Part shown: positions 45,262-55,094 of the stretch, in pieces | Position numbering within the stretch: the first letter of the stretch is position 1 | Layout: every line of letters begins with the position of its first letter | Source: Solibacillus isronensis | GTDB lineage: Bacteria; Bacillota; Bacilli; Bacillales_A; Planococcaceae | Length of the DNA: 64,000 nucleotides | Assembly: GCF_900168685.1 (NCBI RefSeq) | Contig: NZ_FVZN01000012.1 | Location: 283,344 to 347,343, forward strand | Direction of reading: 5' to 3' | Made by a program: the position numbers and the translations under genes | Notes under the pieces: generated by a model | What the model was told of the DNA's origin: nothing | Database searches by the model: none | What the model saw: the letters and a program-made list of their open reading frames with translations, nothing else

Positions 45262-45660
45262 TTATTTCTTCATCAGTGTTTCAATAATGGGGCATTCGTA
45301 AATATCTTTGTTTTCGGGACATCTTTCTTTAAGATCCATCAGCATTCGTTCAATCCTTTTAAGATCTTCAATTTTACGTTGAATGTCCTCTATCTTCAAA
45401 ATAGTGAAATCATACATATCACGACACTTCGCTTCATCGCGATCGACAACCCCTAGCAATTTATCAATTTCATTTAAGGTAAATCCTAATTCCTGCATTC
45501 GTTTTATGAAATGCAATCGATCGACCGTTTGTTGGGAATACATTCGGTATCCTTTTTCCGTACGTTCAGGCTCTGGAATTAAGCCTAAACGCTCATAATA
45601 TCGAATGGTCTCCTTGTTAACACCGCACTTGTCAGCCAGTTCTCCGATACGAAATTTCAT
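45262..45660 (-). CDS. merR1: MerR1, mercury-responsive regulator
   Basis: 132 aa. The HTH is FRIGELADKCGVNKETIRYY. The three Hg(II) ligands are in DEAKCRDMYD and KERCPENKDIYECPI, as in true MerR. It represses and, with Hg(II), activates the operon by untwisting its promoter. The ATG 45658-45660 follows GTGAGGTGAG. Heads merE-T-P-A. Confidence 0.95.
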   Translation of the reverse strand: MKFRIGELADKCGVNKETIRYYERLGLIPEPERTEKGYRMYSQQTVDRLHFIKRMQELGFTLNEIDKLLGVVDRDEAKCRDMYDFTILKIEDIQRKIEDLKRIERMLMDLKERCPENKDIYECPIIETLMKK

Positions 45661-45678
45661 ACGTCTCACCTCACTTAC

Positions 45679-45710
45679 AGCATAAACCACGTACCTTAGT
45701 ACAGGGTAAA
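45679..45710 (-). promoter_or_regulatory. MerR1 promoter/operator of merR1-E-T-P-A
   Basis: TTTACC (-35), a 20-bp spacer containing the dyad CTGTACTAAGGTAC, then TATGCT (-10). Confidence 0.82.
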
Positions 45711-45737
45711 TATATAGTTTACTTCATTCATGAGATT

Positions 45738-46466
45738 TTACTTACCCTTAGAGCCAGATAACGTGCCGCCAAAAACAGCAGCCCCAACCTCAAAGGCTTC
45801 CGCAAGAGTCAGCTTGTCCTTCGCCGTTGTTGAATTCTTTTCATTCGCTTTTTGCCAATGTTCCTCAGAACAATAAAATTGAATGGCTGGGCAACAGCTG
45901 GTAGAAATGGACGTTGGCTCATTCGATTCGCAAGAAGAATCGCAGCATGCGTTGGTATCGGCAGCATCCGTTGTTCCCAAGCCTACAACCACGGTATCAG
46001 GATTGGCAACGGGCATGTTGTTTTTCACATCGATGGTAATCTTTTCACCGCAAAATGCACATTCCGATTCAATAACGGCATCTGTAAACATCGATGGAAT
46101 GCCAAGGGCATCAATCGCACACATGGAATAAGCTGGCAACATTCCAGCCAATGTAACACGGTGTGGAGTCGGAACTCCTGAAAAAGGATACGCCACGTTC
46201 ACATCCCCAGAGTTTTGGTCCCAGTGAATTAAATCCAATTCCCTTAAACGTTGAAGAGCAGATTGGACATCAATTTGTTCCTCTGTTGCAGTTAAATCAT
46301 TGATGTTGACGATTTTTCCCTCAGCCATGAAAAGAAGAATGTCTAAACGGATACTATTTTCTGAAGGAGACAATAAACGGATTTTTCCCTCAAATCCTTC
46401 TTCTGGCAAACCAAGTGATTGTAACACCTTGTCCTTTAACGAAGTATTCAAATGATTTTGATTCAT
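45738..46466 (-). CDS. merB3: MerB3, organomercurial lyase with Cys-rich insert
   Basis: 242 aa. Catalytic SMCAIDALGIPSMF (Cys116, Asp119) and TSCCPAIQFYCSEEH (Cys191/192). A Cys-rich insert (NACCDSSCESNEP) and ECAFCGEK give more thiols than usual. It has its own MerR-type promoter at 46524-46555. AGGAGGCAGC lies before the ATG. First gene of the mercury region and separate from the merR1 unit. Confidence 0.9.
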   Translation of the reverse strand: MNQNHLNTSLKDKVLQSLGLPEEGFEGKIRLLSPSENSIRLDILLFMAEGKIVNINDLTATEEQIDVQSALQRLRELDLIHWDQNSGDVNVAYPFSGVPTPHRVTLAGMLPAYSMCAIDALGIPSMFTDAVIESECAFCGEKITIDVKNNMPVANPDTVVVGLGTTDAADTNACCDSSCESNEPTSISTSCCPAIQFYCSEEHWQKANEKNSTTAKDKLTLAEAFEVGAAVFGGTLSGSKGK

Positions 46467-46523
46467 GTTGCTGCCTCCTCTATTTGATCTGCAATTATTT
46501 ACAGGAATTTTTCTTCCTAGTAC

Positions 46524-46555
46524 AGAATAAACCCTGTACCATAGTACAGGGTCAA
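46524..46555 (-). promoter_or_regulatory. MerR promoter/operator of merB3
   Basis: TTGACC, a 20-bp spacer containing the perfect palindrome CTGTACTATGGTACAG, and TATTCT. Better match than the merR1 promoter itself. Confidence 0.88.
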
Positions 46556-46671
46556 GTATGATTTATTATTTTATCTTCTAAAACTAAACTATCCCATTAG
46601 TTAAGTATAACCTTACCATCTATTCTGAAATTTAACATAGATATCCAATTTTCTTTAAAAGTGTTGTTATA

Positions 46672-49386
46672 GTGATAGGTAAGCTTTTGAAGTTATCTCC
46701 AGCTTTTCCCCCACTTCACACCGTACAGGCGAGTTTCCCAGCATACGGCGTTCCAACTAATTCAATTCATTCAAGATTTTTATGATTATGCAAAGTTTTT
46801 GTGGAGAATCAGATAGCTTCGTTCAGACATTGCTTACGCAATTTATTGACTTCTGTAAGTTGCTTTTCATTTAACTTGAGTGAGTTTAAAAGCACTTGTA
46901 TTTTCTCTAAATCTCTCAAATGTATAAGGAGATGGACAGATTTATGCAATATCATTAAGTTTCCGTATGAATCATCTTTGGTGAGATGGTACGGTGTCTT
47001 ATGGTGACAATGCCATTCATCCAGTCCTAATTCAACCCCTGTAACAGCACATTTCCCATATTGTGCAATAAATCTACTTATCCGGTTATCGTTGTATTCG
47101 ATGGAACGGCTCGGTATGAACTGTTTCATCACACGAGTAAGCGTTTGTTTATTGATTGCTCGCAAGTTTTGATGAATTTTGTCCCTACCTACGGTAGTGT
47201 AGTTACAAATAATTTGAGAGAAGTTCAGATTTATCTTACAACGTTGGGCATGAATTGGGATAAGTACCATTTCTTTTATTTTGAAGTACTTACACTCATA
47301 TCCCTTGTACCGTTTCTGTAAGGATTTTGGAAAGTCCTGAAACGTAGCTTCTTTTCTCAATTCTTTTAAACGATTAAATAACGCTTTATGAAGACGATAG
47401 TTCAGCTCAGTTAAATCATCAGTGATGTGTGAGGCTGCTGAATAATAATTTTGGATTCCCATTATAACTGTATTAAAGTGCCAAACATTCTCAACCGATT
47501 GGTGTTTCTGAATCTCTTTGATTGTTTGTTTTACTTTTATCTGTGCATTTTTGAGCGCATTCTTTGTCATGTGTGAGCGAGCGACATAAAGAGTCCTTTT
47601 CTTTGTCTTTTTCAGATGGGCTTTGAAACGAAAACCTAAAAACTCTGATGAGTTTTTCTTTAGGTTGACCACCTTTGATTTTTGTTCGCTAATTTCAAGG
47701 CGAAGCCTTGTATGAAGAAAATCATTCACTGCATAATACATTTTAATTGCTTGTGAACGAGTGCGACAAAGAATTTTAAAGTCATCTGCATATCTCACGA
47801 TGTAGCAATGTTTTAAATTAGATTGTTTCAACGCATTATATCTGCCAAGATTTGATTTATATAACTTATGTGTTTCAAAGCTTTCCCATTGATTACTAAC
47901 CCACCAGTCTAGTTCATTTAATACGATATTAGATAAAAGTGGTGATAAGATCCCCCCTTGGGGTGTACCTTTCTTTGGGAAACCTTCCCCAATAATTTCA
48001 GCCTTTAAAAGACGTGAAATAATGGAAAGCAATGCCTTGTCTCGAATGCCTAAAGACCACATTTGTTTTATTAATTTGGCATGATTTACATTGTCAAAAA
48101 ATCCTTTTATATCAACGTCAACACAGTGATATAGGCATGCGCGATTAATGAGCGTTTCAAACCTAGCTTTCGCATGATGTGTATTGCGGTTTGGCCTAAA
48201 ACCATAACTATGTTTATAGAATTTCGCTTCACAAATCGGCTCAAGTACTTGCAAGATACACTGTTGGAACAATCTATCCCAGATAGTCGGAATCCCTAAG
48301 GGCCGAGTTTTCCCATTTGCCTTAGGAATGAATACTCTCCGGACGGCTTGGGGTGTATAGTATTCAAACATTCTTTGTATCGTCGATACAACCTCAGATA
48401 CAGATAATCGGTTTATATCTTCAATCGTTAATCCGTCATCTCCAGCAGTTTTACTGCCAGTGTTTCGTTTAATATTCCGATAAGCTAACCGTATATTATC
48501 ATCGGATTGCATTAAGTCTAGTAATCCATAAAAATTCTGTCCATTGGCACTTTGAGCATATAAAGAATCAAAATTGTACTGCATATCATAATACTCATTG
48601 TGTCTCAGTTTCTTTCGTTTTAACAAGTTGGTGACTCCTTTAGGAGCTGAACCTCTATTAGTCTTACAAGAACCTTATTAATCGTTGAAGAACTGCCTTG
48701 CATGGCTGAATGAATCTTTTATTAGTCTGGTGGCTATCCCTCAACGTTCATTACACGTTTCAATGGTACTGTGCCACTACTTTCACTGATATAAAGAAAA
48801 GTTATATGGTCGCTAATCTCACGACTAGTTTCCTTTTCAACGCTTCATAGAGAGTAAGCTCTCCACGTTATCAGCTTACAACGTTGAATTATGTCTATTA
48901 TGGAACAAACTTAGGTGCTTCCTATGAGCCTGTTAGCAATCGCATGTGCCTGTAACACAAGATGGATTTTTATATTATGGATTCTTACTCACCCACAGCT
49001 AACCCTACATTTAGTAGTAAATACATTTCTGTATAATGCCAGTCTAGACCCGTACATTCAGAAGTTCGTCAGCAATATACTTTCTTATTTTATTTCGTCG
49101 CATTCTCACCATATCTGTTCAACCCAAGCACCATGATTTACACCACCCCATCGGGTAGGCTTTCGTCAGCTATACTGTTACGGTAAATTCTCACGCCTAT
49201 TAGCCGAGCTTATAACACACTTTTTCTTACTAAACAGTGTGCTATTCGACGCAGGGGGAGCCTTTCGGAGCGTTACCTCCTCATTCGACTCCTCGACATA
49301 ACCCTTCAGTTTCAGAACTCTAAAACTGCCTGACCTTTACCGAAATTGTGTGTCCACATTTCATTTGAGTCAAGAACATTTCGCAC
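46672..49386 (-). mobile_element. Group II intron, copy 1 (B.me.I1-like, inside the transposon)
   Basis: Begins GTGCGAAATG (49386) and ends about CTTACCTATCAC (46672). Domain V lies near 46722-46752 (GCCGTATG...TGTACGGTG). The 5' 760 nt (domains I-III) contain no gene. It encodes a maturase. The 3' limit may be off by a few bases. The bases around the site match those around copy 2. Confidence 0.88.
46809..48626 (-). CDS. ltrA: Group II intron reverse transcriptase/maturase (copy 1)
   Basis: 605 aa. RT blocks with the catalytic YADDFKIL, a template-primer region (GFRPNRNTHHAK, GTPQGGILSPLLSN), a maturase X domain (about 360-460), and a C-terminal HNH nuclease (KCAVTGVELGLDEWHCHHKT). It splices the intron RNA and reverse-transcribes it into DNA at new sites. 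Start TTG with AGGAG upstream. About nine-tenths identical by eye to copy 2. Confidence 0.95.
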   Translation of the reverse strand: MLKRKKLRHNEYYDMQYNFDSLYAQSANGQNFYGLLDLMQSDDNIRLAYRNIKRNTGSKTAGDDGLTIEDINRLSVSEVVSTIQRMFEYYTPQAVRRVFIPKANGKTRPLGIPTIWDRLFQQCILQVLEPICEAKFYKHSYGFRPNRNTHHAKARFETLINRACLYHCVDVDIKGFFDNVNHAKLIKQMWSLGIRDKALLSIISRLLKAEIIGEGFPKKGTPQGGILSPLLSNIVLNELDWWVSNQWESFETHKLYKSNLGRYNALKQSNLKHCYIVRYADDFKILCRTRSQAIKMYYAVNDFLHTRLRLEISEQKSKVVNLKKNSSEFLGFRFKAHLKKTKKRTLYVARSHMTKNALKNAQIKVKQTIKEIQKHQSVENVWHFNTVIMGIQNYYSAASHITDDLTELNYRLHKALFNRLKELRKEATFQDFPKSLQKRYKGYECKYFKIKEMVLIPIHAQRCKINLNFSQIICNYTTVGRDKIHQNLRAINKQTLTRVMKQFIPSRSIEYNDNRISRFIAQYGKCAVTGVELGLDEWHCHHKTPYHLTKDDSYGNLMILHKSVHLLIHLRDLEKIQVLLNSLKLNEKQLTEVNKLRKQCLNEAI

Positions 49387-49439
49387 CCACAATCTGGCCC
49401 GATTATTGAACAAAATTAAAAAAGCCATTTAATTCATTA

Positions 49440-49600
49440 GTTCATGGACAAATCACCATAAACGACCGTTTTTGGTTATGAATAGAGAACTTCTCTAAAA
49501 ACCTTAAAAACTACTTAAATACATAACCAAAAATATAACCAAAATCAAAAGACCAATATATCTATTTAAAACCCCTTTTTGGTATAGTTAACATATTAGA
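49440..49600. other. Probable res (resolution) site
   Basis: Lies directly before tnpR and has inverted and direct copies of a core (CGTTTTTGGTTATG; CATAACCAAAAATATAACCA; GACCAATATATC), the layout of resolvase subsites. It probably also carries the tnpR/tnpA promoter. Confidence 0.55.
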
Positions 49601-49613
49601 AAAGGGGAGATTT

Positions 49614-50174
49614 GTGTTGAAATTTGGATATGCACGCGTAAGTACACAAGATCAATCATTATCATTACAACTCGATGCATTAGCTCACTACGGAGTGGAT
49701 CAGATTTTTGAAGAAAAAGAATCAGGAAAAATGAAAAATCGACCTCAATTAGATGAACTACTTAAAGTTTTACGTAAAGATGACACGGTCATTGTTTATA
49801 AATTAGATCGTATCAGTCGTAGTACCAAACATTTAATTGAGCTTATGGAATATTTCGAATCAAAGGAAATTCATTTTGTTTCCATACAAGACAAGATCGA
49901 TACCACAACTGCTATGGGACGGTTCTTTTTCAGAATGTTAGCCAGCATAGCAGAATTAGAACGAGATATTATTAGTGAACGAACGAAGGATGGATTGACG
50001 GCTGCTAGAGCTAGGGGAAGAAACGGAGGCAGACCGAAGGTTGATTTAAAGAAAATAGAACTTGCTATAAAAATGTATGAAAGCAAAGATTACTCTTTAT
50101 CTCAAATTAAGACGGCAACAGGCATTGGAGCGACAACCTTATATCGTTATCTAGAAAAGAAAAAAGATATCTAG
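49614..50174 (+). CDS. tnpR: TnpR resolvase (serine recombinase)
   Basis: 186 aa. YARVSTQDQSLSLQLDAL carries the catalytic Ser; VYKLDRISRSTKHLI and the C-terminal HTH (YSLSQIKTATGIGATTLYRY) complete it. It resolves Tn3 cointegrates at res. GTG with AAAGGGGAG upstream. Confidence 0.95.
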   Translation: MLKFGYARVSTQDQSLSLQLDALAHYGVDQIFEEKESGKMKNRPQLDELLKVLRKDDTVIVYKLDRISRSTKHLIELMEYFESKEIHFVSIQDKIDTTTAMGRFFFRMLASIAELERDIISERTKDGLTAARARGRNGGRPKVDLKKIELAIKMYESKDYSLSQIKTATGIGATTLYRYLEKKKDI

Positions 50175-50188
50175 CAAGGAGTTGTAGC

Positions 50189-53140
50189 ATGAGAGGGAAA
50201 GAATTACTAACAGAAGATCAAAGAACGGAATTTGTACGAATTCCAGCTGATATGAGCGAAAGTGAACTAGAAACTTATTATACTTTTTCACAATATGACC
50301 TTGAAATTATTAAACGACACAGAAGAGATCATAATCGATTAGGCTTTGCTGTTCAATTATGTGTTCTACGCTATCCTGGATGGTCCCTTTCAGATGTTGG
50401 ACCTATTCCAGATTACATAATCGAATACATAGCTAGCCAAATAGATGTTAATCCTAATTCATTTTCTTTATATGCCCAACGAGAGCCAACTAAACATGAG
50501 CATATGGAAGAAATCCGTCAAGTTTATGGTTATCAAAATTTTTCCTTAGGGAACTATCGCAAGGCAGCTCAGTTTCTTTTGAATCATGCCCTTCAAAATG
50601 GAAATTCAATGTATCTTCTTCGTACAGCACAAGAAGAACTACGTAATCAGAAAATTATTCTCCCTGGCATGACTACTATAGAAAGGCTTGTTTGGGAAAC
50701 TCGTCAACGAGCAGAGGAAAGGATTTTTAAATCATTAACTTGTACTCTTTCCAAATGGCAAAAACAAAAGTTAGATAAACTTATAGATCCATTTGTAGAC
50801 AATAGAAAAACCCCTTTAGCATGGCTGAGGGAGCTTCCCGGCCAATCTTCACCTGAAGCCTTTTTAAAAGTCATAAAGCGCTTAGAATATATTCGAGAAT
50901 TAAAATTAGAAATAAATACAGAACAAATCCATCCCAATCGGTTACTTCAATTATCTCGTATTGGAGCACGGTATGAACCACACTCATTTCGAAGATTTAA
51001 AGAAATGAAGAAATATGCAATTCTTGTTGCCTATCTAGTAACACTAAGCCAAGATCTAATTGACCAAGCAATTGAAATTCATGATAGACAAATGATGATT
51101 TTACAATCAAAGGGTCGTAAAACACAAGAGGAAATGCAAAAAGAAAATGGAAAAGCAGTGAATGAAAAAGTCGTGCATTTTGCAGATATTGGTGCTGCAC
51201 TTATTCAAGCACGAAATGAAGGGCTTGATCCATTTAATGCTATTGAAATGATTATGCCGTGGGATAAAATTGTTTCTTCCGTTGAAGAAGCCCAAAAATT
51301 AGCCCGACCGATGGATTACGATTATCTAGATTTGTTAGAAAATCGGTTTTCTTATCTAAGAAAATATACTCCTACTTTTCTTAAATCTCTTGAATTTCGT
51401 TCTACACAAGGTACAGAGCCATTATTGCAAGCCCTAAAAACGCTAAATGAAATAAATGAATCTGGTAAAAGAAAAATTCCAAATGATGCCCCGGTAGATT
51501 TTATTCCTAAACGTTGGAAGAAGCATGTTTATGGTGATGATGGAATAATTAACCGGCACTATTATGAGATGGCTGCACTAACAGAGTTGAAAAATCATAT
51601 TCGTTCAGGCGACATATCCGTAGTCGGTAGTAGACTTCATAAAGATTTTGAAGAGTATCTTGTTCCTAAAAAAGATTGGACAACAACTCGTCTTACGGAA
51701 ACTAAACTAGCCGTTCGTTCATCGGCAGATGAATATATTGAGGAAAGAAGAAAGTCACTAGCTCAACGCCTTACATGGGTTTCAAATAATCTTGATTCTC
51801 TAGAAGGAGTAAATATCGAAAAGGCTAAGATCCGAGTGGACCGTTTGGAGAAGAATACACCCGAAGAAGCGAGAGCTTTTAGCCTGTCTTTATATAATAT
51901 GTTGCCAAGAATAAAGCTCACTGATCTTTTAATGGAGGTAGCACACTGGACAGGATTTGATGAAATGTTGATACATGCCTCAACCAATCGCCCACCAAAG
52001 GGAGAGGAAAAAGTAGTTCTCATGGCTGCTCTCATGGCGATGGGAACTAACATAGGTCTTACTAAAATGGCAGAAGCGACACCAGGAGTTACCTATCATC
52101 AAATGGCTAATGCAGCGCAATGGCGTTTATTCGATGATGCTATAAGTCGTGCACAAGCGACATTAGTAAATTTTCAACATAAGCTTAAACTAGCTTCCTA
52201 TTGGGGAGATGGAAGTACCTCTTCCTCTGATGGAATGCGCGTACAGGTTGGTGTTTCATCGTTACATGCCGATGCCAATCCACACTATGGGTCTGGAAAA
52301 GGGGCAACCATTTATCGATTTACCAGTGATCAATTTTCAAGTTTTTATACGAAAGTCATTAATACCAATGCTCGTGATGCTGTACACGTTATCGATGGAT
52401 TACTTCATCATGAGACAGATTTAAATATTGAAGAGCATTTTACAGATACAGCTGGCTACGCCGACTCAGTATTTGGATTGAGTCATTTACTAGGATTTCG
52501 TTTTGCACCAAGGCTACGTGATTTAGCTGACTCTAAGCTATTCACCATCCAAACGCCGAATGAATTCCCAAAACTAGAAAATATACTCCGTGGTCGTATT
52601 AATACTAAAATTATTCAAGAGAATTTTGATGACGTATTACGTGTAGCTCATTCTATTCGAGAAGGAAAAGTGTCTGGTTCACTTATTATGGGGAAATTAG
52701 GGTCATATGCGAGACAAAATAAACTTGCAACTACTTTGCGAGAAATGGGGAGAATCGAAAAGACCATTTTTATTTTGGATTACATATCTAACGAAACACT
52801 ACGCCGTCGAATTCAGCGAGGACTAAATAAAGGGGAAGCCATGAATGGGTTAGCAAGAGCCTTATTCTTTGGAAAACGAGGTGAGTTACGAGAACGAGGA
52901 ATACAAGACCAACTACAACGTGCAAGTGCTTTAAATATTCTAATAAATGCTATTAGCGTATGGAATACCGTTTATCTTACAGAAGCAACAAAATTATTGA
53001 AGGAAAAGGGGAATTTGAGAGAAGATTTACTTAAACATGTTTCTCCGTTAGGATGGGAACACATTAATTTTCTTGGTGAATACAACTTTGATGCAAGTAA
53101 AGTAGCAAGTCTACATTCACTACGCCCTCTTATTCAATAA
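50189..53140 (+). CDS. tnpA: Tn3-family transposase TnpA
   Basis: 983 aa, the usual length. N-terminal DUF4158-type DNA-binding part; DDE catalytic core with YWGDGSTSSSDGMRVQVG (first Asp), HVIDGLLHHETDL (second Asp) and the C-terminal Glu region NKGEAMNGLARALFFGKRGE. Starts 15 nt after tnpR with AAGGAG upstream. Catalyses replicative transposition. Appears intact. Confidence 0.97.
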   Translation: MRGKELLTEDQRTEFVRIPADMSESELETYYTFSQYDLEIIKRHRRDHNRLGFAVQLCVLRYPGWSLSDVGPIPDYIIEYIASQIDVNPNSFSLYAQREPTKHEHMEEIRQVYGYQNFSLGNYRKAAQFLLNHALQNGNSMYLLRTAQEELRNQKIILPGMTTIERLVWETRQRAEERIFKSLTCTLSKWQKQKLDKLIDPFVDNRKTPLAWLRELPGQSSPEAFLKVIKRLEYIRELKLEINTEQIHPNRLLQLSRIGARYEPHSFRRFKEMKKYAILVAYLVTLSQDLIDQAIEIHDRQMMILQSKGRKTQEEMQKENGKAVNEKVVHFADIGAALIQARNEGLDPFNAIEMIMPWDKIVSSVEEAQKLARPMDYDYLDLLENRFSYLRKYTPTFLKSLEFRSTQGTEPLLQALKTLNEINESGKRKIPNDAPVDFIPKRWKKHVYGDDGIINRHYYEMAALTELKNHIRSGDISVVGSRLHKDFEEYLVPKKDWTTTRLTETKLAVRSSADEYIEERRKSLAQRLTWVSNNLDSLEGVNIEKAKIRVDRLEKNTPEEARAFSLSLYNMLPRIKLTDLLMEVAHWTGFDEMLIHASTNRPPKGEEKVVLMAALMAMGTNIGLTKMAEATPGVTYHQMANAAQWRLFDDAISRAQATLVNFQHKLKLASYWGDGSTSSSDGMRVQVGVSSLHADANPHYGSGKGATIYRFTSDQFSSFYTKVINTNARDAVHVIDGLLHHETDLNIEEHFTDTAGYADSVFGLSHLLGFRFAPRLRDLADSKLFTIQTPNEFPKLENILRGRINTKIIQENFDDVLRVAHSIREGKVSGSLIMGKLGSYARQNKLATTLREMGRIEKTIFILDYISNETLRRRIQRGLNKGEAMNGLARALFFGKRGELRERGIQDQLQRASALNILINAISVWNTVYLTEATKLLKEKGNLREDLLKHVSPLGWEHINFLGEYNFDASKVASLHSLRPLIQ

Positions 53141-53200
53141 TACTAAAAGCCGATGATTCCTTAGCGTAGGAAAAATCGGCTTTCTTTATGTCGAAATTTG

Positions 53201-53238
53201 CTTAGCGTATGTTTTCCGCGTTTTGTTGGTAGGACCCC
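53201..53238 (-). repeat. Right terminal inverted repeat of the transposon
   Basis: Reverse complement of the left end with one mismatch (GGGGTCC rather than GGGGTCT). Confidence 0.92.
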
Positions 53239-53580
53239 AAATAGTATTGGCTGTCGATTTCATCATGTTTTACGATAAGAATGATCAATGAACAAAAAGC
53301 AGGAAATTCATTGGGGTCCATTTTTTTTTACATAATCATCTACATCATATCTTGTAATATCACTCGTATAAAGGTAATGGAATATCGCTACTTTCTCATT
53401 GTTATCTTCCGTTTCCCTAACTCTTTCAATTAAGCCGCTTAGGTACTCTAATGTGGCGTCACCTGCATAAAGACTATCGTACTCTTTTTTTACCTCTGCG
53501 AATTTGTTTTCATCTTCCTTTTCAAAGTTCCAATTAAGGATTCTTTCTTTTTCAGCTAATGCTTCATTAAATGCTGTCAT
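53239..53580 (-). pseudogene. 5' part of the unknown gene split by the transposon
   Basis: Starts ATG with GGAGG (MTAFNEALAEKERILNWNFE) and runs to VDDYVKKNGPQ and a stop at 53308. A run of nine A (53321-53329) lies at YVKK; with one A fewer the frame continues MDPNEFPAFCSLIILIVKHD, EIDSQYYLSNL into 39013 downwards. So the gene (about 300 codons) carries both an A-run frameshift and the insertion, unless slippage restores the frame. Function unknown. Confidence 0.65.
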
Positions 53581-53818
53581 ATATATTTAACCTCCATAAC
53601 GTTATTATCAAAACATATCACAGGTTTTTAAAACAAGCTCGCACGATTCTTTGTTTCTGATAAAATTTTACTTAAAAAGTTATATTTAATTATATGGTAT
53701 GGAACCCAGTTAAAATAAAAAAGCCTACCCGCTAACGGATAGACTAATCATACGAAAATAGCCAATGCAGCTATTGGCCATTTAGCTTTAATTCCTGAAG
53801 AAAAAAAATAAATTGCGT

Positions 53819-54121
53819 CTATTTATCTAAAACAATCTTAACTTTCTCAAATTGGATTGTTGGATAATGTGTTTTTATTAATTCTTTACGAGTAGTGGAT
53901 TTATCATACCGATTGTGTCCAATAGGCTCATTCAAATAGGATTCTTCCAGAACGAGCACATCTTCAAACGGCCCTGTTGTTATTACTGGAATTGTAATGA
54001 TGATCCAGTTTATCGCAGTAACAAATGTAGTTTCATTTACTTTTAATACATACCGTTTCAAAAGAACCACTCCATTAATTTTTGTTTCAAGCCCTTCTAG
54101 TATAGCATCTAAAAGTTCCAT
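53819..54121 (-). CDS. 100-aa hypothetical protein
   Basis: Mostly beta-type and hydrophobic middle (WIIITIPVITTGPFEDVLVL). Weak AAGGTC site before the ATG. Not recognised. 53581-53818 holds only a weak hairpin. Confidence 0.45.
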   Translation of the reverse strand: MELLDAILEGLETKINGVVLLKRYVLKVNETTFVTAINWIIITIPVITTGPFEDVLVLEESYLNEPIGHNRYDKSTTRKELIKTHYPTIQFEKVKIVLDK

Positions 54122-54174
54122 GACCTTGTTGTTTTATTTATGCTCTTTATTTCATAATTCTCTACTCGAAACCT

Positions 54175-54375
54175 TTAATAGACTTTAAAAAAGAATTTAT
54201 ATATAAATGTGTAAATCATATATAAAGAGATATAAGCGACAAAAAAACCTTGAAAAAAGGAAGTAATACTTATATCTAATAACGTTTTTGCCGAATATAG
54301 CCCATCTGTTAGATATCCTATTACAACCGCTATTGCACCTATTAATAGCGTGAACCAACTTCCTATACTCAACAT
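54175..54375 (-). CDS. 66-aa membrane protein
   Basis: Two predicted helices; aromatic and basic end (FIYKFFFKVY). AGAAGGAGTG precedes the ATG. Unknown function. Confidence 0.55.
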   Translation of the reverse strand: MLSIGSWFTLLIGAIAVVIGYLTDGLYSAKTLLDISITSFFQGFFVAYISLYMIYTFIYKFFFKVY

Positions 54376-54443
54376 ATTTCACTCCTTCTAACTTACAATT
54401 TTATTTAATGCATACTTTATTTCTTATAAGCATTCTTAATAGA

Positions 54444-54848
54444 TCATACAAGTTGATTCAATACATTCAATACGTTTAGATTCTTCTCTTGGTCGATACT
54501 TAACGCCTCGAATAAGGACTTGATTGTATGCGGATTATTCTTAGAATTGCCATCGATTATCAAGATTTTAACCGTTTCAAGGTCGTCGTGACTAATAATA
54601 GTATTATCTATACTAGCGACTTGTAGAAGCAAGTTACAGACGTTTACAGCATGTTCTTCTATAGGGGTTGTATCTCCTATTTCTAATGGATTGAATTTTT
54701 GGATGGTTTGGTTAGTAGGGTTTATTTCAACTGCCTTATTTGTCAGTTGTACAAGTTTGCGGAATTCTAGATAATCAGTCAGAGGCATATCTTTTAAATT
54801 TTCATTTATGATTGCCACCCTACCATTATATTTACGACCACCGCGCAC
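54444..54848 (-). CDS. 134-aa hypothetical protein
   Basis: Helical and soluble (MPLTDYLEFRKLVQLTNKAV; HAVNVCNLLLQVASID). GTG start at 54848 has no good ribosome-binding site; a GTG at the eleventh codon follows TGGTAGG. Lies 18 bp after the basic 75-aa gene, so probably co-transcribed. No domain recognised. Confidence 0.5.
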   Translation of the reverse strand: MRGGRKYNGRVAIINENLKDMPLTDYLEFRKLVQLTNKAVEINPTNQTIQKFNPLEIGDTTPIEEHAVNVCNLLLQVASIDNTIISHDDLETVKILIIDGNSKNNPHTIKSLFEALSIDQEKNLNVLNVLNQLV

Positions 54849-54866
54849 ACAAGGTTATTTAATATT

Positions 54867-55094
54867 TCATTGAGATTTTTCAAGAGTGTCACCAGCCCTT
54901 TTCACACGTAATTTACGTTCATTTTCCAAGAAAATCTCCATTAACCGTTTAACACTTTCATTTAATTCACTATTTCTAGAAGGGTCTGGAGTTGTGCCAA
55001 GCTTACTCATTGAAAGCTTTTTCGTTAAAAGAATTTTATTGTTGTTGTTAAGTGCTAATCGTTTTTGTTTCTTTTTATCGATTCGCTTATTCAT
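54867..55094 (-). CDS. 75-aa basic protein
   Basis: Lys/Arg-rich (NKRIDKKKQKRLAL, ENERKLRVKRAGD), probably helical and nucleic-acid binding. AAAGAGGT precedes the ATG. Function unknown. Confidence 0.5.
   Translation of the reverse strand: MNKRIDKKKQKRLALNNNNKILLTKKLSMSKLGTTPDPSRNSELNESVKRLMEIFLENERKLRVKRAGDTLEKSQ

Larger units (their letters stand above)
39014..53238. mobile_element. Tn3-family mercury-resistance transposon, TnMERI1-like (14,225 bp)
   Basis: Bounded by 38-bp inverted repeats (39014-39051 and 53201-53238, one mismatch) that begin GGGGTC and end ACGCTAAG as in Tn4430-type elements, and flanked by the 5-bp direct repeat AAATA (39009-39013 and 53239-53243). Contents on the minus strand: merB3-merR1-merE-merT-merP-merA-merR2-merB2-merB1. 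Then a group II intron, and on the plus strand res-tnpR-tnpA. The order, the intron and the ~14-kb size match TnMERI1 of Bacillus megaterium MB1 as I recall it. Confidence 0.93.

Noticed and set aside
48915..49136. 73-aa plus frame in the intron 5' part
   Set aside because: Lies in structured group II intron RNA domains on the opposite strand.
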